Position numbers and translations under genes: made by a program. From NCBI RefSeq assembly GCF_027497255.1, contig NZ_CP114903.1, forward strand, positions 3,162,001 to 3,226,000: a DNA stretch of 64,000 nucleotides. Reading direction: 5' to 3'. Positions 32,659 through 41,900 of this stretch are shown here, one piece after another. Under the pieces are notes generated by a model, which was given only the letters and a program-made list of their open reading frames with translations, made no database searches and was not told the origin of the DNA. Source of the stretch: Micromonospora sp. WMMD882. GTDB lineage: Bacteria > Actinomycetota > Actinomycetes > Mycobacteriales > Micromonosporaceae. Each line of letters begins with the position of its first letter. The stretch's first letter is position 1.

Positions 32659-33567
32659 TCAGCGGTTGGCGCAGATGGCGTAGGCGGTGTTCGTCCAGCT
32701 TCCGGCGAACGCGTCCTCCTCGTACGCGCCGACCGTGATCGCCGTCGGGGCGACCAGCGTGCTGCCGTTGGGGCGGAAGTCGTCGACCACCCCCTCACCG
32801 GTCACGCCGTTGAGCTGGTAGCCGGCCCCGACCATCACCTTGTTGACGGGGCAGACCGCGGTGGTGGAGTGGAAGTCGTTCGAGTTGGCAGGACCGACCA
32901 CGGTGGCCCGGGCCAGCCCCGCCAGCGGGTTCGCGCAGATCCCGTACGCGATGACCAACCAGTTGCCGAAGAAGGTGTCCGCCTCGTACGCGCCCACGGT
33001 GACCGCGGTCGGGGCGACGACCGTGCTGCCGTTGGGCACGAAGTCGTCCACCAGCGCCTCACCGGTCGCGCCGACGATCTCGAACCCGGTGCCGGTCAGC
33101 ACCTTCCCCCGGGGGCAGGCGGCCGTGACGCTGTGGAAGTCGTTCGAGTCGATGGCGCTTGTCGCGCTGACCCGCACCAGCCCGGCGACCGGGTTGGCGC
33201 AGACCGCGTAGGCGGTCAGCGTCCAGACGCCGGTGAAGGCGTCCGCTTCGTACGCCCCGACCGTCACGGCGGTGGGGGCGGTGGCCGGGCCGCCGTTGGG
33301 CCGGAGGTCGTCCACCACCACCTCGCCGAGCGCCCCGTTGATCTCGTACCCGGTGCCGGTCAGCACCTTGCCCACCGGGCAGGTGGCGGTGACGCTCCGG
33401 AAGTCGGTGGAGTTGGCGGGGCTGGTGACGGCGACCCGCACCAGGCCGGGCACGGCCGCCGAGGCCGGGGTGGCCGGCGCGACGACCACCACGCCCGTGA
33501 CGGCGAGGCCGAGCACGAGGACGAGCCCGCGGGCCCCGAGTCGTCGGGGCCCTGTCTGACGTGACAT
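32659..33567 (-). CDS. secreted protein of three ~85-residue repeats
   Basis: A 302-residue exported protein. After a signal peptide (LVLVLGLAVTGVVVVAPATPASA) come three tandem copies of one domain. Each begins with SxxNSxDFxS, then CPxGKVLTGTGYEI, then a VVDDxxPNG motif, APTAVTVGAYEAD and a final WxxxAYxxCANP. Each repeat has two cysteines, likely a disulphide. I do not know an established name for this domain; a beta-rich extracellular fold is probable. GGAG stands before the ATG at 33567. Ligand and role unknown. Confidence 0.8.
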   Translation of the reverse strand: MSRQTGPRRLGARGLVLVLGLAVTGVVVVAPATPASAAVPGLVRVAVTSPANSTDFRSVTATCPVGKVLTGTGYEINGALGEVVVDDLRPNGGPATAPTAVTVGAYEADAFTGVWTLTAYAVCANPVAGLVRVSATSAIDSNDFHSVTAACPRGKVLTGTGFEIVGATGEALVDDFVPNGSTVVAPTAVTVGAYEADTFFGNWLVIAYGICANPLAGLARATVVGPANSNDFHSTTAVCPVNKVMVGAGYQLNGVTGEGVVDDFRPNGSTLVAPTAITVGAYEEDAFAGSWTNTAYAICANR

Positions 33568-33825
33568 GTGTTGCTCCTGTTCCGCTGTCCCCGACCGCGA
33601 CACCGGCGTGCCGCCTTGATCGAGGACTGTCGCTCTGACGCGTTGACGCTAGGTAATCGAGCGAACAGGCATTATCCAAGATCTGACTACCTTCAGTTAC
33701 CGAGCAGGGGGCGCAAATTCTGGCATATCGGACTCATCTTGCCTTCGGCGGAAACGGCCGGCCGCCGCGTCGGGCTCGACCGACACGACAGGCGGCGGCG
33801 CGGACCCGCCCGTACGGTGGGCGGC

Positions 33826-34347
33826 ATGACCAGTCAGCCAGTGCTCCACCTGGTGGTGTCCGCCGCCGGCCCGGCGCAGCACGTCGACGACCTCGTCCGG
33901 CTGCTGATGGCGGACGGCTGGACGGTCTGCCTGATCCTCACCCCGACGGCGGCCACCTGGCTCGACCGGGACGCCCTCGCCGCCCGCACCGGCCATCCGG
34001 TGCGGGTCGAGCCGCGCCGGCCCGGCGACCCCGAGCCGCACCCGGAGCCCGACGCCGTGGCGGTCGCGCCGGCCACCTTCAACGTCGTCAACAAGTGGGC
34101 GACCGGCGTCAACGACAGCGTCGCGCTGGGCCAGCTCAACGAGGCGATCGGTACGGGCGTCCCGGCGCACGCCTTCCCCCGCGTCGGCGACCTCGGCAAG
34201 CACCCCGCGTACGCCGGTCACCTGCGACTGCTACGCGACGCCGGCGTCCTCGTCACCGACCTGCCCGACGTGGCCCGCGCCGGCTGGCAGCCGGTCGTCG
34301 ACGCCCTCCACCCGACCCTGAAACGAATCACCACCCCACCCAAGTGA
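33826..34347 (+). CDS. flavoprotein, phosphopantothenoylcysteine decarboxylase-like
   Basis: A 173-residue protein of the flavoprotein/HFCD family. LHLVVSAAGPAQHVDDLVRLLMADGWTVCLILTPTAATWL covers the N-terminal flavin-binding region, and VAPATFNVVNKWATGVNDSVAL gives the PxMNxxMW-like region in altered form (ATFN). The usual catalytic histidine motif is not obvious, so a decarboxylase role is uncertain. The preceding 258 bases (33568-33825) contain only AT-richer intergenic sequence. It converges on a membrane-protein gene. Confidence 0.78.
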   Translation: MTSQPVLHLVVSAAGPAQHVDDLVRLLMADGWTVCLILTPTAATWLDRDALAARTGHPVRVEPRRPGDPEPHPEPDAVAVAPATFNVVNKWATGVNDSVALGQLNEAIGTGVPAHAFPRVGDLGKHPAYAGHLRLLRDAGVLVTDLPDVARAGWQPVVDALHPTLKRITTPPK

Positions 34348-34380
34348 GCCACACCCCCCACCCCCCACCCTCACCCACCC

Positions 34381-34454
34381 CGCCTCGTCGATCTAGGGAA
34401 GATTGCTGTTGGTGGAGATCAACTAACGACAATCTGCCCTAGATCGACGAGGCG
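34381..34454. terminator. long hairpin between convergent genes
   Basis: CGCCTCGTCGATCTAGGG at 34381-34398 pairs perfectly with 34437-34454, and after one mismatch six further pairs (AGATTG/CAATCT) extend the stem. The loop is AT-rich and holds the TAG stop of the minus-strand gene, so the right arm encodes that protein's last residues. It may be a terminator or an inserted intergenic element. Confidence 0.6.
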
Positions 34455-34968
34455 AATCCGGATGGCGGAGCAGGCGGGCGGCGGTGAGGGGCAGAACGTG
34501 CAGCACGACGACTAGGGTGCCGGCCAGCGGGGCGACCTGGCCGACGGAGAGGCCCTGGGTCGCCAGCGCCAACGCCGCGCACCCGCCGGTGACCAGCGCG
34601 TGGAACGCGAGCCGCAGCGCGACTCTCCAGCCCGACGGGTCCGCGCCGGACGAGTCGGGCCCGTCCGCGCGGGACCGGAGCGCCGGGACCGCCGCCGTGA
34701 TCGCGACGAGGGCGGCGAACAGGGCCGCCCAGAGGGCGGTCCGGCCGATCCCGGCGCCGCTGGTCACCGAGGGCGCCACCACGGTGCTGACCGCGAAGAC
34801 GACGAACGCCGGCAGGCCGGTGAAGACGAACGCGGTGAGCGCCGCCCGCACGCTCCGGCCCACCGGGCTGACCTGCGGCTGCACCTGCTGTTCGAGGCCG
34901 GCGATCACGTCGGCCGGGGCCCACACCAGGTTCCCGGCCGGACGGGTCTCGGACGTCGGTTGCGACAT
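34423..34968 (-). CDS. integral membrane protein
   Basis: A 181-residue protein with four likely helices in two pairs: ALTAFVFTGLPAFVVFAVSTVV, ALWAALFAALVAITAAV, LAFHALVTGGCAALALA and LAGTLVVVLHVLPLTAARLL. An Asp/Ser-rich loop separates the pairs. The N-terminus is soluble (MSQPTSETRPAGNLVWAPADV). The frame could extend upstream to 35250 but that part is low-complexity. The last residues are encoded by the arm of a large hairpin. No family recognised. Confidence 0.6.
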   Translation of the reverse strand: MSQPTSETRPAGNLVWAPADVIAGLEQQVQPQVSPVGRSVRAALTAFVFTGLPAFVVFAVSTVVAPSVTSGAGIGRTALWAALFAALVAITAAVPALRSRADGPDSSGADPSGWRVALRLAFHALVTGGCAALALATQGLSVGQVAPLAGTLVVVLHVLPLTAARLLRHPDSPRRSRADCR

Positions 34969-35057
34969 GCCCGAAGGGTAGCCACCCCGTGCCCATGCCG
35001 TGCCCGGCCCGTACCCGTGCCCGTGCCCGTGCCCGGCCCGAGGCCGCGCCGCCGGCG

Positions 35058-36383
35058 CTACCGGCGCGCGTCCCGCCGGTACGGTTGGAGCGCGGCGAGG
35101 ATCCCCTGGTTCGCCTCCCAGCCGTCCGGGAACCTGACCGGGACGTCCAGGTGGACCGGCTCGCTCGACGGGTACGCGTCCAGCAGCTCCGCGATGCCGG
35201 CCCGGGCCACCACTACGCAGGCGTGCCGGTGCCGGGACGTCAGCACGCACAGCCGCCCCGACTCCAGGTGGAACGCGGTCGCGTCGCGTCGCCCGGAGAG
35301 CGGGTGCAGGACGATCGTCACGTCGTACTCGCGGCCCTGGAGGCGGTTGGCGGTGTCGACGGTGACGCCCTCGCCGGCCGCGCCCAACTGCGCGCGGATG
35401 GCCGCGACCTGGTCGCGGTGCGCGGCCCCGACGGCGATCCGGGACGCGTCGACAGGCGAGCTCTCACCCGAGGAGTACGCGACCGCGCCGCGTTCCAGCA
35501 CCCGCCGGGCCAGGGCGGCGCAGGCGGCTGCCGCCTCGGCGTCGGTGCGCAGGGTGTGCCGGGCCGGCAGCTCGTACAGCGCCCAGCCGGTCGACGCGGC
35601 CAGCTCCACCGCCGCGTCGACGGCGTCCCCCGGCCCGGGCCCGGTGAACGTCAACGCCCGGTCGTCCGGCCCGGTGCCGGCCCGGAACCCGGTGAACGGG
35701 TAGAACGCCCGCGCCACCACCGGAGCCGCCGACGCGGGCAACCGCCACGACACCGGCAGCCGGCGCACCGGCAACTCCGGGTTGTGGCGCAGCAGCACCG
35801 CCACCGCCGACTGCATCGGATCCCAGGTCAGGCCGGTCCAGCGGGCCACGTCGACGGTCGAGAACGGGTCGAGCTGCCCGGGGTCCCCCACGAACAGCGC
35901 CCGCTCGAACCTACCGGCCACGCGCAGCAGGGCATCGGACCGCATCTGGTACGCCTCGTCCACGATCGCCCACGGCCAGCAGCCCTCGGTCACCGTGGCC
36001 CACTTGGCCGCCGTACCGATGATGACGGCCGGACCACCGAGGTCGCCGACCTTCGCCGCGACCCGGACCGTCTCGTGCGCGGTGATCCGCTCCGACGGCC
36101 GGTAGTCCCCGGCGGAGAGCCGGCCGATGCGCAGCCCGGGGGCCTTCCGGGCGAGCCTGTCGACCAGGTCGTCCACCTGCTCGTTGGTCTGCGCGACGAT
36201 GATCAGCGGTTCACCGGCCCCGGCCAGCTCGACGGCGGCCCGGACGACGAGGGTGGACTTGCCGGCCCCGGGCGGCGAGTCGACCACCACGCCCCGGTGC
36301 GCGCCGGAGCGCAGGTCGGCCAGCACGGCGGTGACGACCCGCTCCGCCGCCACGGACGGCGGCAGGTCCAACGCGACCCCCAT
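35058..36383 (-). CDS. superfamily 1 helicase-like ATPase
   Basis: A 441-residue P-loop protein. Walker A is DSPPGAGKSTL, motif Ia-like is VAQTNEQVDDLVDRL, Walker B is AIVDEAYQM, and motif III is FVGDPGQLDPF. C-terminal helicase motifs include VDTANRLQGREYDVTIVLHP and RLCVLTSRHRHACVVV, as in Upf1/Dna2-type SF1 enzymes. It is compact with no nuclease domain visible. GGAGGTGGAG precedes the ATG at 36383. The gene is divergent from darT and may belong to the same defence cluster. Substrate (DNA or RNA) unknown. Confidence 0.85.
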   Translation of the reverse strand: MGVALDLPPSVAAERVVTAVLADLRSGAHRGVVVDSPPGAGKSTLVVRAAVELAGAGEPLIIVAQTNEQVDDLVDRLARKAPGLRIGRLSAGDYRPSERITAHETVRVAAKVGDLGGPAVIIGTAAKWATVTEGCWPWAIVDEAYQMRSDALLRVAGRFERALFVGDPGQLDPFSTVDVARWTGLTWDPMQSAVAVLLRHNPELPVRRLPVSWRLPASAAPVVARAFYPFTGFRAGTGPDDRALTFTGPGPGDAVDAAVELAASTGWALYELPARHTLRTDAEAAAACAALARRVLERGAVAYSSGESSPVDASRIAVGAAHRDQVAAIRAQLGAAGEGVTVDTANRLQGREYDVTIVLHPLSGRRDATAFHLESGRLCVLTSRHRHACVVVARAGIAELLDAYPSSEPVHLDVPVRFPDGWEANQGILAALQPYRRDARR

Positions 36384-36493
36384 CGACTCCACCTCCAAGG
36401 CGATTCCGGCGACCCTATCCGGCCGCCCGCCGATTGGACCCGGCAGACAGCCCGAGTCTCCGTCATCGAATGTCAACCATCCGACACCCACCA

Positions 36494-36547
36494 GGTGCCT
36501 GTAGCGGGCTGTGTCCCTTGTGGCGACTCAACACCCCGACAGGCACC
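36494..36547. promoter_or_regulatory. inverted repeat in the helicase-darT intergenic region
   Basis: GGTGCCTGT at 36494-36502 and ACAGGCACC at 36539-36547 form 9-bp arms around 36 bases, in the 233-base divergent promoter region. A GATACT nearby (36549) could be a -10 for darT. Control of the toxin operon through this site is a guess. Confidence 0.35.
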
Positions 36548-36616
36548 GGATACTGTGACGGGTCCTTCACTTTCGGGAGTCGGGCTGGACGGAGAGATCG
36601 GGGCCGCGTAGTGATC

Positions 36617-37300
36617 ATGCACCCAAACCAGCCCGGGCAAGTTTCGATCATGCACTTCACCCATATCGACAACCTGCCGTCGATCCTGGCCACCGGAGCG
36701 CTCGTCGCTGACAACCTGGTGGATGGGCACCTGCTGACTGATGTTGGTTCGATCAGCATCAAGGCGAGCCGCCGGAAGCGGGAGGTGCCCTGCGCGCCCG
36801 GCGGGGTGGTCGCCGATTACGTGCCGTTCTACTACGCACCGCAGTCGCCCATGATGTACCGCATCGCGTGTGACCATCGGGACGGGAAGGCAGGCTGCTA
36901 CCCGGGGGGCGACGATCCGCTCGTCTACCTGGTCAGCACCGTTGCCCGGGTACACGCCGCCGGCCTGGGCTGGGTCGCCAGCGACGGCAACTGCGCGGCG
37001 GAGCTCACCTGCTTCTCCAATTCGCTCCACGACATGGGCGAGCTGGTCGACTGGGCGTTGATGCGGGAGAAGGTCTGGCGGAACACGGAGGAGGACGGCG
37101 ACCGGATGCGCCGCCGGATGGCAGAGTTCCTGGTGCATCGGGAGTTCCCGCTCCGCCTGATGGCCGGGTACGTCGTCCGGACGCCGGCTCGGGAGCGGCA
37201 GGTGAGGCGGCTCCTGCGGGAAGCTGACATCATCAACCCGGACGTCCGTGTCATACGAGACTGGTACTACGGCTTCCAACGGAGGGAGGTGCGCGCATGA
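36617..37300 (+). CDS. darT: DarT ssDNA thymidine ADP-ribosyltransferase toxin
   Basis: A 227-residue protein of the DUF4433/DarT family. HFTHIDNLPSILATGAL is the NAD+-binding opening, YVPFYYAPQSPMMY the central motif, and MAEFLVHREFPL holds the probable catalytic glutamate (Glu 170). DarT enzymes attach ADP-ribose to thymidine or guanosine bases of single-stranded DNA and block replication, which stops phage growth or the cell. The stop overlaps the darG start by four bases. The DNA is less GC-rich than most of the window, a sign of acquisition. The start could also be the GTG at 36611. Confidence 0.93.
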   Translation: MHPNQPGQVSIMHFTHIDNLPSILATGALVADNLVDGHLLTDVGSISIKASRRKREVPCAPGGVVADYVPFYYAPQSPMMYRIACDHRDGKAGCYPGGDDPLVYLVSTVARVHAAGLGWVASDGNCAAELTCFSNSLHDMGELVDWALMREKVWRNTEEDGDRMRRRMAEFLVHREFPLRLMAGYVVRTPARERQVRRLLREADIINPDVRVIRDWYYGFQRREVRA

Positions 37301-38376
37301 TCGTCGTGAGCCGTGGCAACCTGCTCACCGCAGAGGCCGAAGCACTGGTCAACACGGTCAACACGGTGGGCGTGATGGGCAAAGGTATCGCTCTCCAGTT
37401 CAAGCGCGCATACCCAGCCAACTACACCGCCTACCGGTCAGCCTGCACGGCGAAAGATGTCGAACTGGGGAAGATGTTCGTTTTTGACTCCGGTCGGATC
37501 GGCTCTCGCCGCTACGTGATCAACTTCCCGACCAAGGGCCACTGGCGCGCCAACTCCAGGCTGTCCGACATCCGCGCCGGGCTCGCGGATCTGGTACAGG
37601 TGGTACGCGAACGGCAGATCAGGTCGGTCGCGGTACCGGCGCTCGGCTGCGGCAACGGCGGCCTGGCGTGGGAAGAAGTCCGCCCGTTGATCGAGCGCGC
37701 CTTCGCCGAGATCCCCGAGGTCACGGTTCTGCTCTTCCCGCCCGAGGGCGCGCCCGACCCGGTGGACATGCCCGTCGCGACCGAAAAGCCGCCGATGACG
37801 CCGGGACGTGCTGTCCTGATTCGTGCGATCGAACGCTACCTTGACCGGGCGGAGGCCGTGGAGCCGCGCGGGGGCGTGACCACGCTGGAGATCCAGAAGA
37901 TCGCGTATTTTCTCCAGATCCTCGGGGAGCCACTACGACTCTCGTTCACGCGGGGCCGTTACGGTCCGTACGCGGACAGCCTCAACCACGTGCTCGATCT
38001 GCTGGAAGGCCATTATCTGGTGGGATTCGGCGACCGCTCGGCGAAAACGGACGAGCTTCGGCCCATCCATCTGATCGAGGGGGCGACGGACGCCGTGTCC
38101 GCCTGGCTGGACGCGCACGGCACGTCCTCGCACACGACGGACCGTCTGGTCGAACTGGTGGACGGTTTCGCTGCTCCGTACAGCATGGAACTTCTTGCCA
38201 CCGTCCATTTCGCCGCAGAGGTCCCACCGACCACCAATGAACTCGACGAACTGATCACGCGGGTCCAGGGGTGGAGCGGTCGTAAGTCCAGGCTCTTCAC
38301 GCCCGACCACATCAAGGCAGCTCACCGGCGGCTGAGCTCCGCCGGACTGCTGCCGAGCCTGGTGCCGTCTTCCTGA
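37297..38376 (+). CDS. darG: DarG macrodomain antitoxin
   Basis: A 359-residue antitoxin. Residues 1-155 are a macrodomain (GNLLTAEAEALVNTVNTVGVMGKGIALQF, then VPALGCGNGGLAW) that removes ADP-ribose from DNA. Residues from about 165 form the second DarG domain (EIQKIAYFLQILGEPLRL, then RYGPYADSLNHVL), which in this family binds DarT directly. Both neutralising modes are therefore present. Expression is coupled to darT through the ATGA overlap. The pair is a full-length, apparently intact DarTG system. Confidence 0.93.
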   Translation: MIVVSRGNLLTAEAEALVNTVNTVGVMGKGIALQFKRAYPANYTAYRSACTAKDVELGKMFVFDSGRIGSRRYVINFPTKGHWRANSRLSDIRAGLADLVQVVRERQIRSVAVPALGCGNGGLAWEEVRPLIERAFAEIPEVTVLLFPPEGAPDPVDMPVATEKPPMTPGRAVLIRAIERYLDRAEAVEPRGGVTTLEIQKIAYFLQILGEPLRLSFTRGRYGPYADSLNHVLDLLEGHYLVGFGDRSAKTDELRPIHLIEGATDAVSAWLDAHGTSSHTTDRLVELVDGFAAPYSMELLATVHFAAEVPPTTNELDELITRVQGWSGRKSRLFTPDHIKAAHRRLSSAGLLPSLVPSS

Positions 38377-38422
38377 TGCTCCGAGCGGCCTGGCACCGCC
38401 AGGTTGGCGGTACGGTGCGGTG

Positions 38423-38857
38423 ATGGAACAGCGGATCAGTCTGGTCACCCTCGGGGTGGCCGACCTGGCGCGGGCCCGCTCCTTCTACGAGCGGCTCGGC
38501 TGGCGCGGCCAGGAGGTCGAGCAGACCGTCTTCTTCCAGGCCGGCGGGCTCGTCGTCGTGCTGTGGGGCCGGGACAGGCTCGCCGAGGACGCCGGCGTCA
38601 CCGGGTTGGGCGGCGACGGGTTCGGCGGGATCACGTTGGCGCACAACGTCCGTACCCGGGAGGAGGTCGACGCGGTGCTGGCCGTCGCCGCCGACGCCGG
38701 GGCCACCATCACCCGGCCGGCCCGGGAGACCTTCTACGGCGGGTACGCCGGCTGCTTCGCCGACCCGGACGGGCACGTCTGGGAGATCGCCCACAACCCC
38801 GGCTTCACCCTGGCGCCCGACGGCACGATCACCGTCCCCGACTTCGGTTCGAGCTGA
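38423..38857 (+). CDS. VOC-family (glyoxalase/bleomycin resistance fold) protein
   Basis: A 144-residue vicinal-oxygen-chelate protein. It opens ISLVTLGVADLARARSFYERLGW and ends FADPDGHVWEIAHNPGF, the usual family start and metal-ligand glutamate region. Two beta-alpha-beta-beta-beta modules are recognisable. Such proteins are lyases, dioxygenases or drug-binding resistance proteins; the substrate cannot be told. It lies 46 bases after darG and 43 bases before the helicase gene, on the same strand, but has ordinary GC-rich composition. Confidence 0.9.
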   Translation: MEQRISLVTLGVADLARARSFYERLGWRGQEVEQTVFFQAGGLVVVLWGRDRLAEDAGVTGLGGDGFGGITLAHNVRTREEVDAVLAVAADAGATITRPARETFYGGYAGCFADPDGHVWEIAHNPGFTLAPDGTITVPDFGSS

Positions 38858-38900
38858 CCCGGCGACGCCACGATCCGTCCACACTCGATAGCGTGCGGCG

Positions 38901-41900
38901 GTGAGCGTACCGGGGCGGGGTGTCTACGAGCATCTGATCACGCGGGAGTTGGCCGAGCGGCTGCGGCACGTCGACCCGGCGCTGGTCGCGCACGGCGCGC
39001 TGGAGCCGGCCGACGCGCCGGACGTGCTGGCCCGGCACCTCGCCACGCTCGCCCGACGGGCGCTGCGGGCCGTGCCCGGTGGGGCGGACCAGCTCGTCCG
39101 GCAGGTGGAGGTGGCGAACCGGATCGCCGCGGGCATCGCCGCGCTCGCGCCGGCCGCGACCGGCGTCGAGGACGAGATCACCGACGCGCGGCGGCTGCTG
39201 CACGCCATCGCGGCCCCGCCGACGTCGCCGGCCGTCGCCGCCGGTTTTCCGGTACGCCCCAGCGCCCCGCTGACCACCGGCACGCTTCTGGTGAACGGGC
39301 GCGGCCAGCCGCGGATCGGGCACGAGGTGGTCCGGGAGATGGCCTCCGCCGAGCAGGTGGACCTGCTCTGCGCGTTCGTGAAGTGGCACGGGCTGCGGAT
39401 CGTCGAGCCGGCGATCCGGGAGTTGATCGCCCGGGGCGGCGCCCTGCGGGTGATCACCACGACCTATCTGGGGGCGACCGAGCAGCGGGCGCTGGACCGG
39501 CTTGTCGAGTTGGGGGCGCAGGTGCGGGTCTCGTACGAGACGCGCACCACCCGGTTGCACGCCAAGGCCTGGCTGTTCCGTCGGGGCAACGGCCTGAGCA
39601 GCGCGTACGTCGGCTCGTCGAATCTGTCGAAGGCGGCGCTGGTCGACGGGGTGGAGTGGAACGTCCGGGTCGCCGAGCCGGAGCAGCCGCACGTCATCGG
39701 GACGTTCGCGGCCACCTTCACCGACTACTGGACGGATCAGGCGTTCGAGTCGTACGACCCGGAGCGGGACGGTGACCGGCTGGGGCGGGCGTTGCGTGGT
39801 GAGCGGGCGAGCGGCCCCGGCGGCCCGGACGCCGGCCCGGGCAGCGAGATCGTCGGGCTGGACGTGCGGCCGTACCCGTACCAGGCGCAGGTGTTGGCCG
39901 ACCTGGACGCCGAGCGGGTGGTGCACGGTCGCTGGCGGAACCTGGTGGTGATGGCGACCGGCACCGGCAAGACGGTGGTGGCCGCGCTGGACTACCGCCG
40001 GCTGGCCCGCGACCGGCGGGTGGACTCGCTGCTGTTCGTCGCGCACCAGGAGCAGATCCTGCGGCAGAGCCGGTCGACGTTCCGGCAGGTGCTGGGGGAC
40101 GGCAGCTTCGGTGAGCTGCTGGTCGGCGGCGAGCGGCCGGGCAGGGGGCAGGGGCGGCACGTCTTCGCGTCGATCCAGTCGCTGCACCGGCGCGACGACC
40201 TCCACCCCGAGGCGTACGACATGGTGATCGTGGACGAGTTCCACCACGCGGAGGCGCCGACGTACACGCGGCTGTTGGAGCTGCTGAGGCCGCGGGTGCT
40301 GCTGGGGTTGACGGCGACGCCGGACCGGGCCGACGGCGGTGACGTACGGCGGTGGTTCGACGGCCGGGCGGCGGTGGAGCTGCACCTGTGGGAGGCGCTG
40401 GAGCGGCAGTTGCTCGCGCCGTTCCAGTATTTCGGCCTGCACGACGACACGGACCTGTCGGCGGTGCGTTGGCGGCGTGGCCAGGGCTACGACCGGGACG
40501 AGCTGGCCGGGGTCTACACCGGCAACCACGCCCGTGCCCGGATCATCCTGCACAACGTACGGGAGAAGATCGACGTCGGGCGGATGCGGGCGCTCGGTTT
40601 CTGCGTGAGCATCGGGCACGCCGAGTTCATGGCGGAGTGGTTCACCAGCCACAACGTGCCGTCGGCGGCGGTCACCTCGGCGCTGGACGGGCCGGCGCGG
40701 CACGCTCTGCTGCGCGACTTCCGGGCCGGGAAGCTGCGGGCGTTGTTCACGGTGGACCTGTTCAACGAGGGCGTCGACCTGCCGATGGTGGACACGATCC
40801 TGCTGTTGCGCCCCACCGAGAGCGCGACGGTCTTCCTCCAGCAGCTCGGTCGGGGCCTGCGCCTGGACGACGACAAGGCGTGCCTGACGGTGCTGGACTT
40901 CATCGGCGCGCAGCACGCCGACTTCCGGTTCGACAGGCGGTGGCGGGCGTTGACCGGGCTGGGCCGCCGGGCCGTCACCGACGCGGTCCGCGACGATTTC
41001 CCGTCGTTGCCGAGCGGCTGCCACATCGAGTTGGACCGGGTGGCGAAGGACGTGGTGCTGCGCAACCTGGAACGGGCGCTGCCCACCTCCCGTACCGGCC
41101 TGGTGACGGAGTTGCGGCGGCTGGGGGACGTGTCGCTGGCGGAGTTCCTCCGCGACACCGGCCTGGAGATAGAGGACGTGTACCGGTCGGCGGGCCTGGG
41201 CGGCTGGGCGGGGTTGCGGCGGCTGGCCGGGCTGGACGCTCCGGCTCCCGGCCCGGACGACCGGGAGTTGGGGCGGGCGATCGGCCGGCTGCTGCATCTG
41301 GACGACCCGGACCGGTTGGACCTGCTGACCCGGATGGCCGACGGGGAGCCGGCGGGCGACGGCACCCCAGAGGACGACGGGACGGCGCGCGAGCGGCTGC
41401 GGGCGATGCTGCACGTCTCGTTGTGGCATCGGCTGCCGATGGACCGGACGGCCGAGGGACTGACCCGGCTCCGTGCCGAGCCGGCCCGCCGGGCCGAGCT
41501 GCGGCAGGTGGCCGAGGTGCTGCGGGACCGGATCCACCGGGTCACGGCGCCGTCGCCGTCGCCCCGGCTGCCGCTACGGGTGCACGCCCGGTACAGCCGC
41601 AACGAGGCGTGCGCGGCGTTCGGCATGCCGAACCCGACGTCGCTGCGGGAGGGGGTGAAGTGGCTGGAGGCCGAGCGGGCCGACCTGTTCTTCGTGACGC
41701 TGGTGAAGTCCGAGCGGCACTACTCCCCCACCACGATGTACGCGGACCGGGCGGTCACCGGGACGCTGTTCCAGTGGGAGTCGCAGAGCACCACGTCGAC
41801 CCGTTCACCCACCGGCCAACGGTACGTGCGCCACGTCGCCCGGGGCTCGACGGTGCACCTGTTCGTCCGGCGGAGCCGGGTGCCCGACGGTGACCTGGGC

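Noticed and set aside
38829..41537. A 902-codon frame antisense to the PLD-helicase gene
   Set aside because: It lacks domains, while the sense frame has complete helicase motifs.
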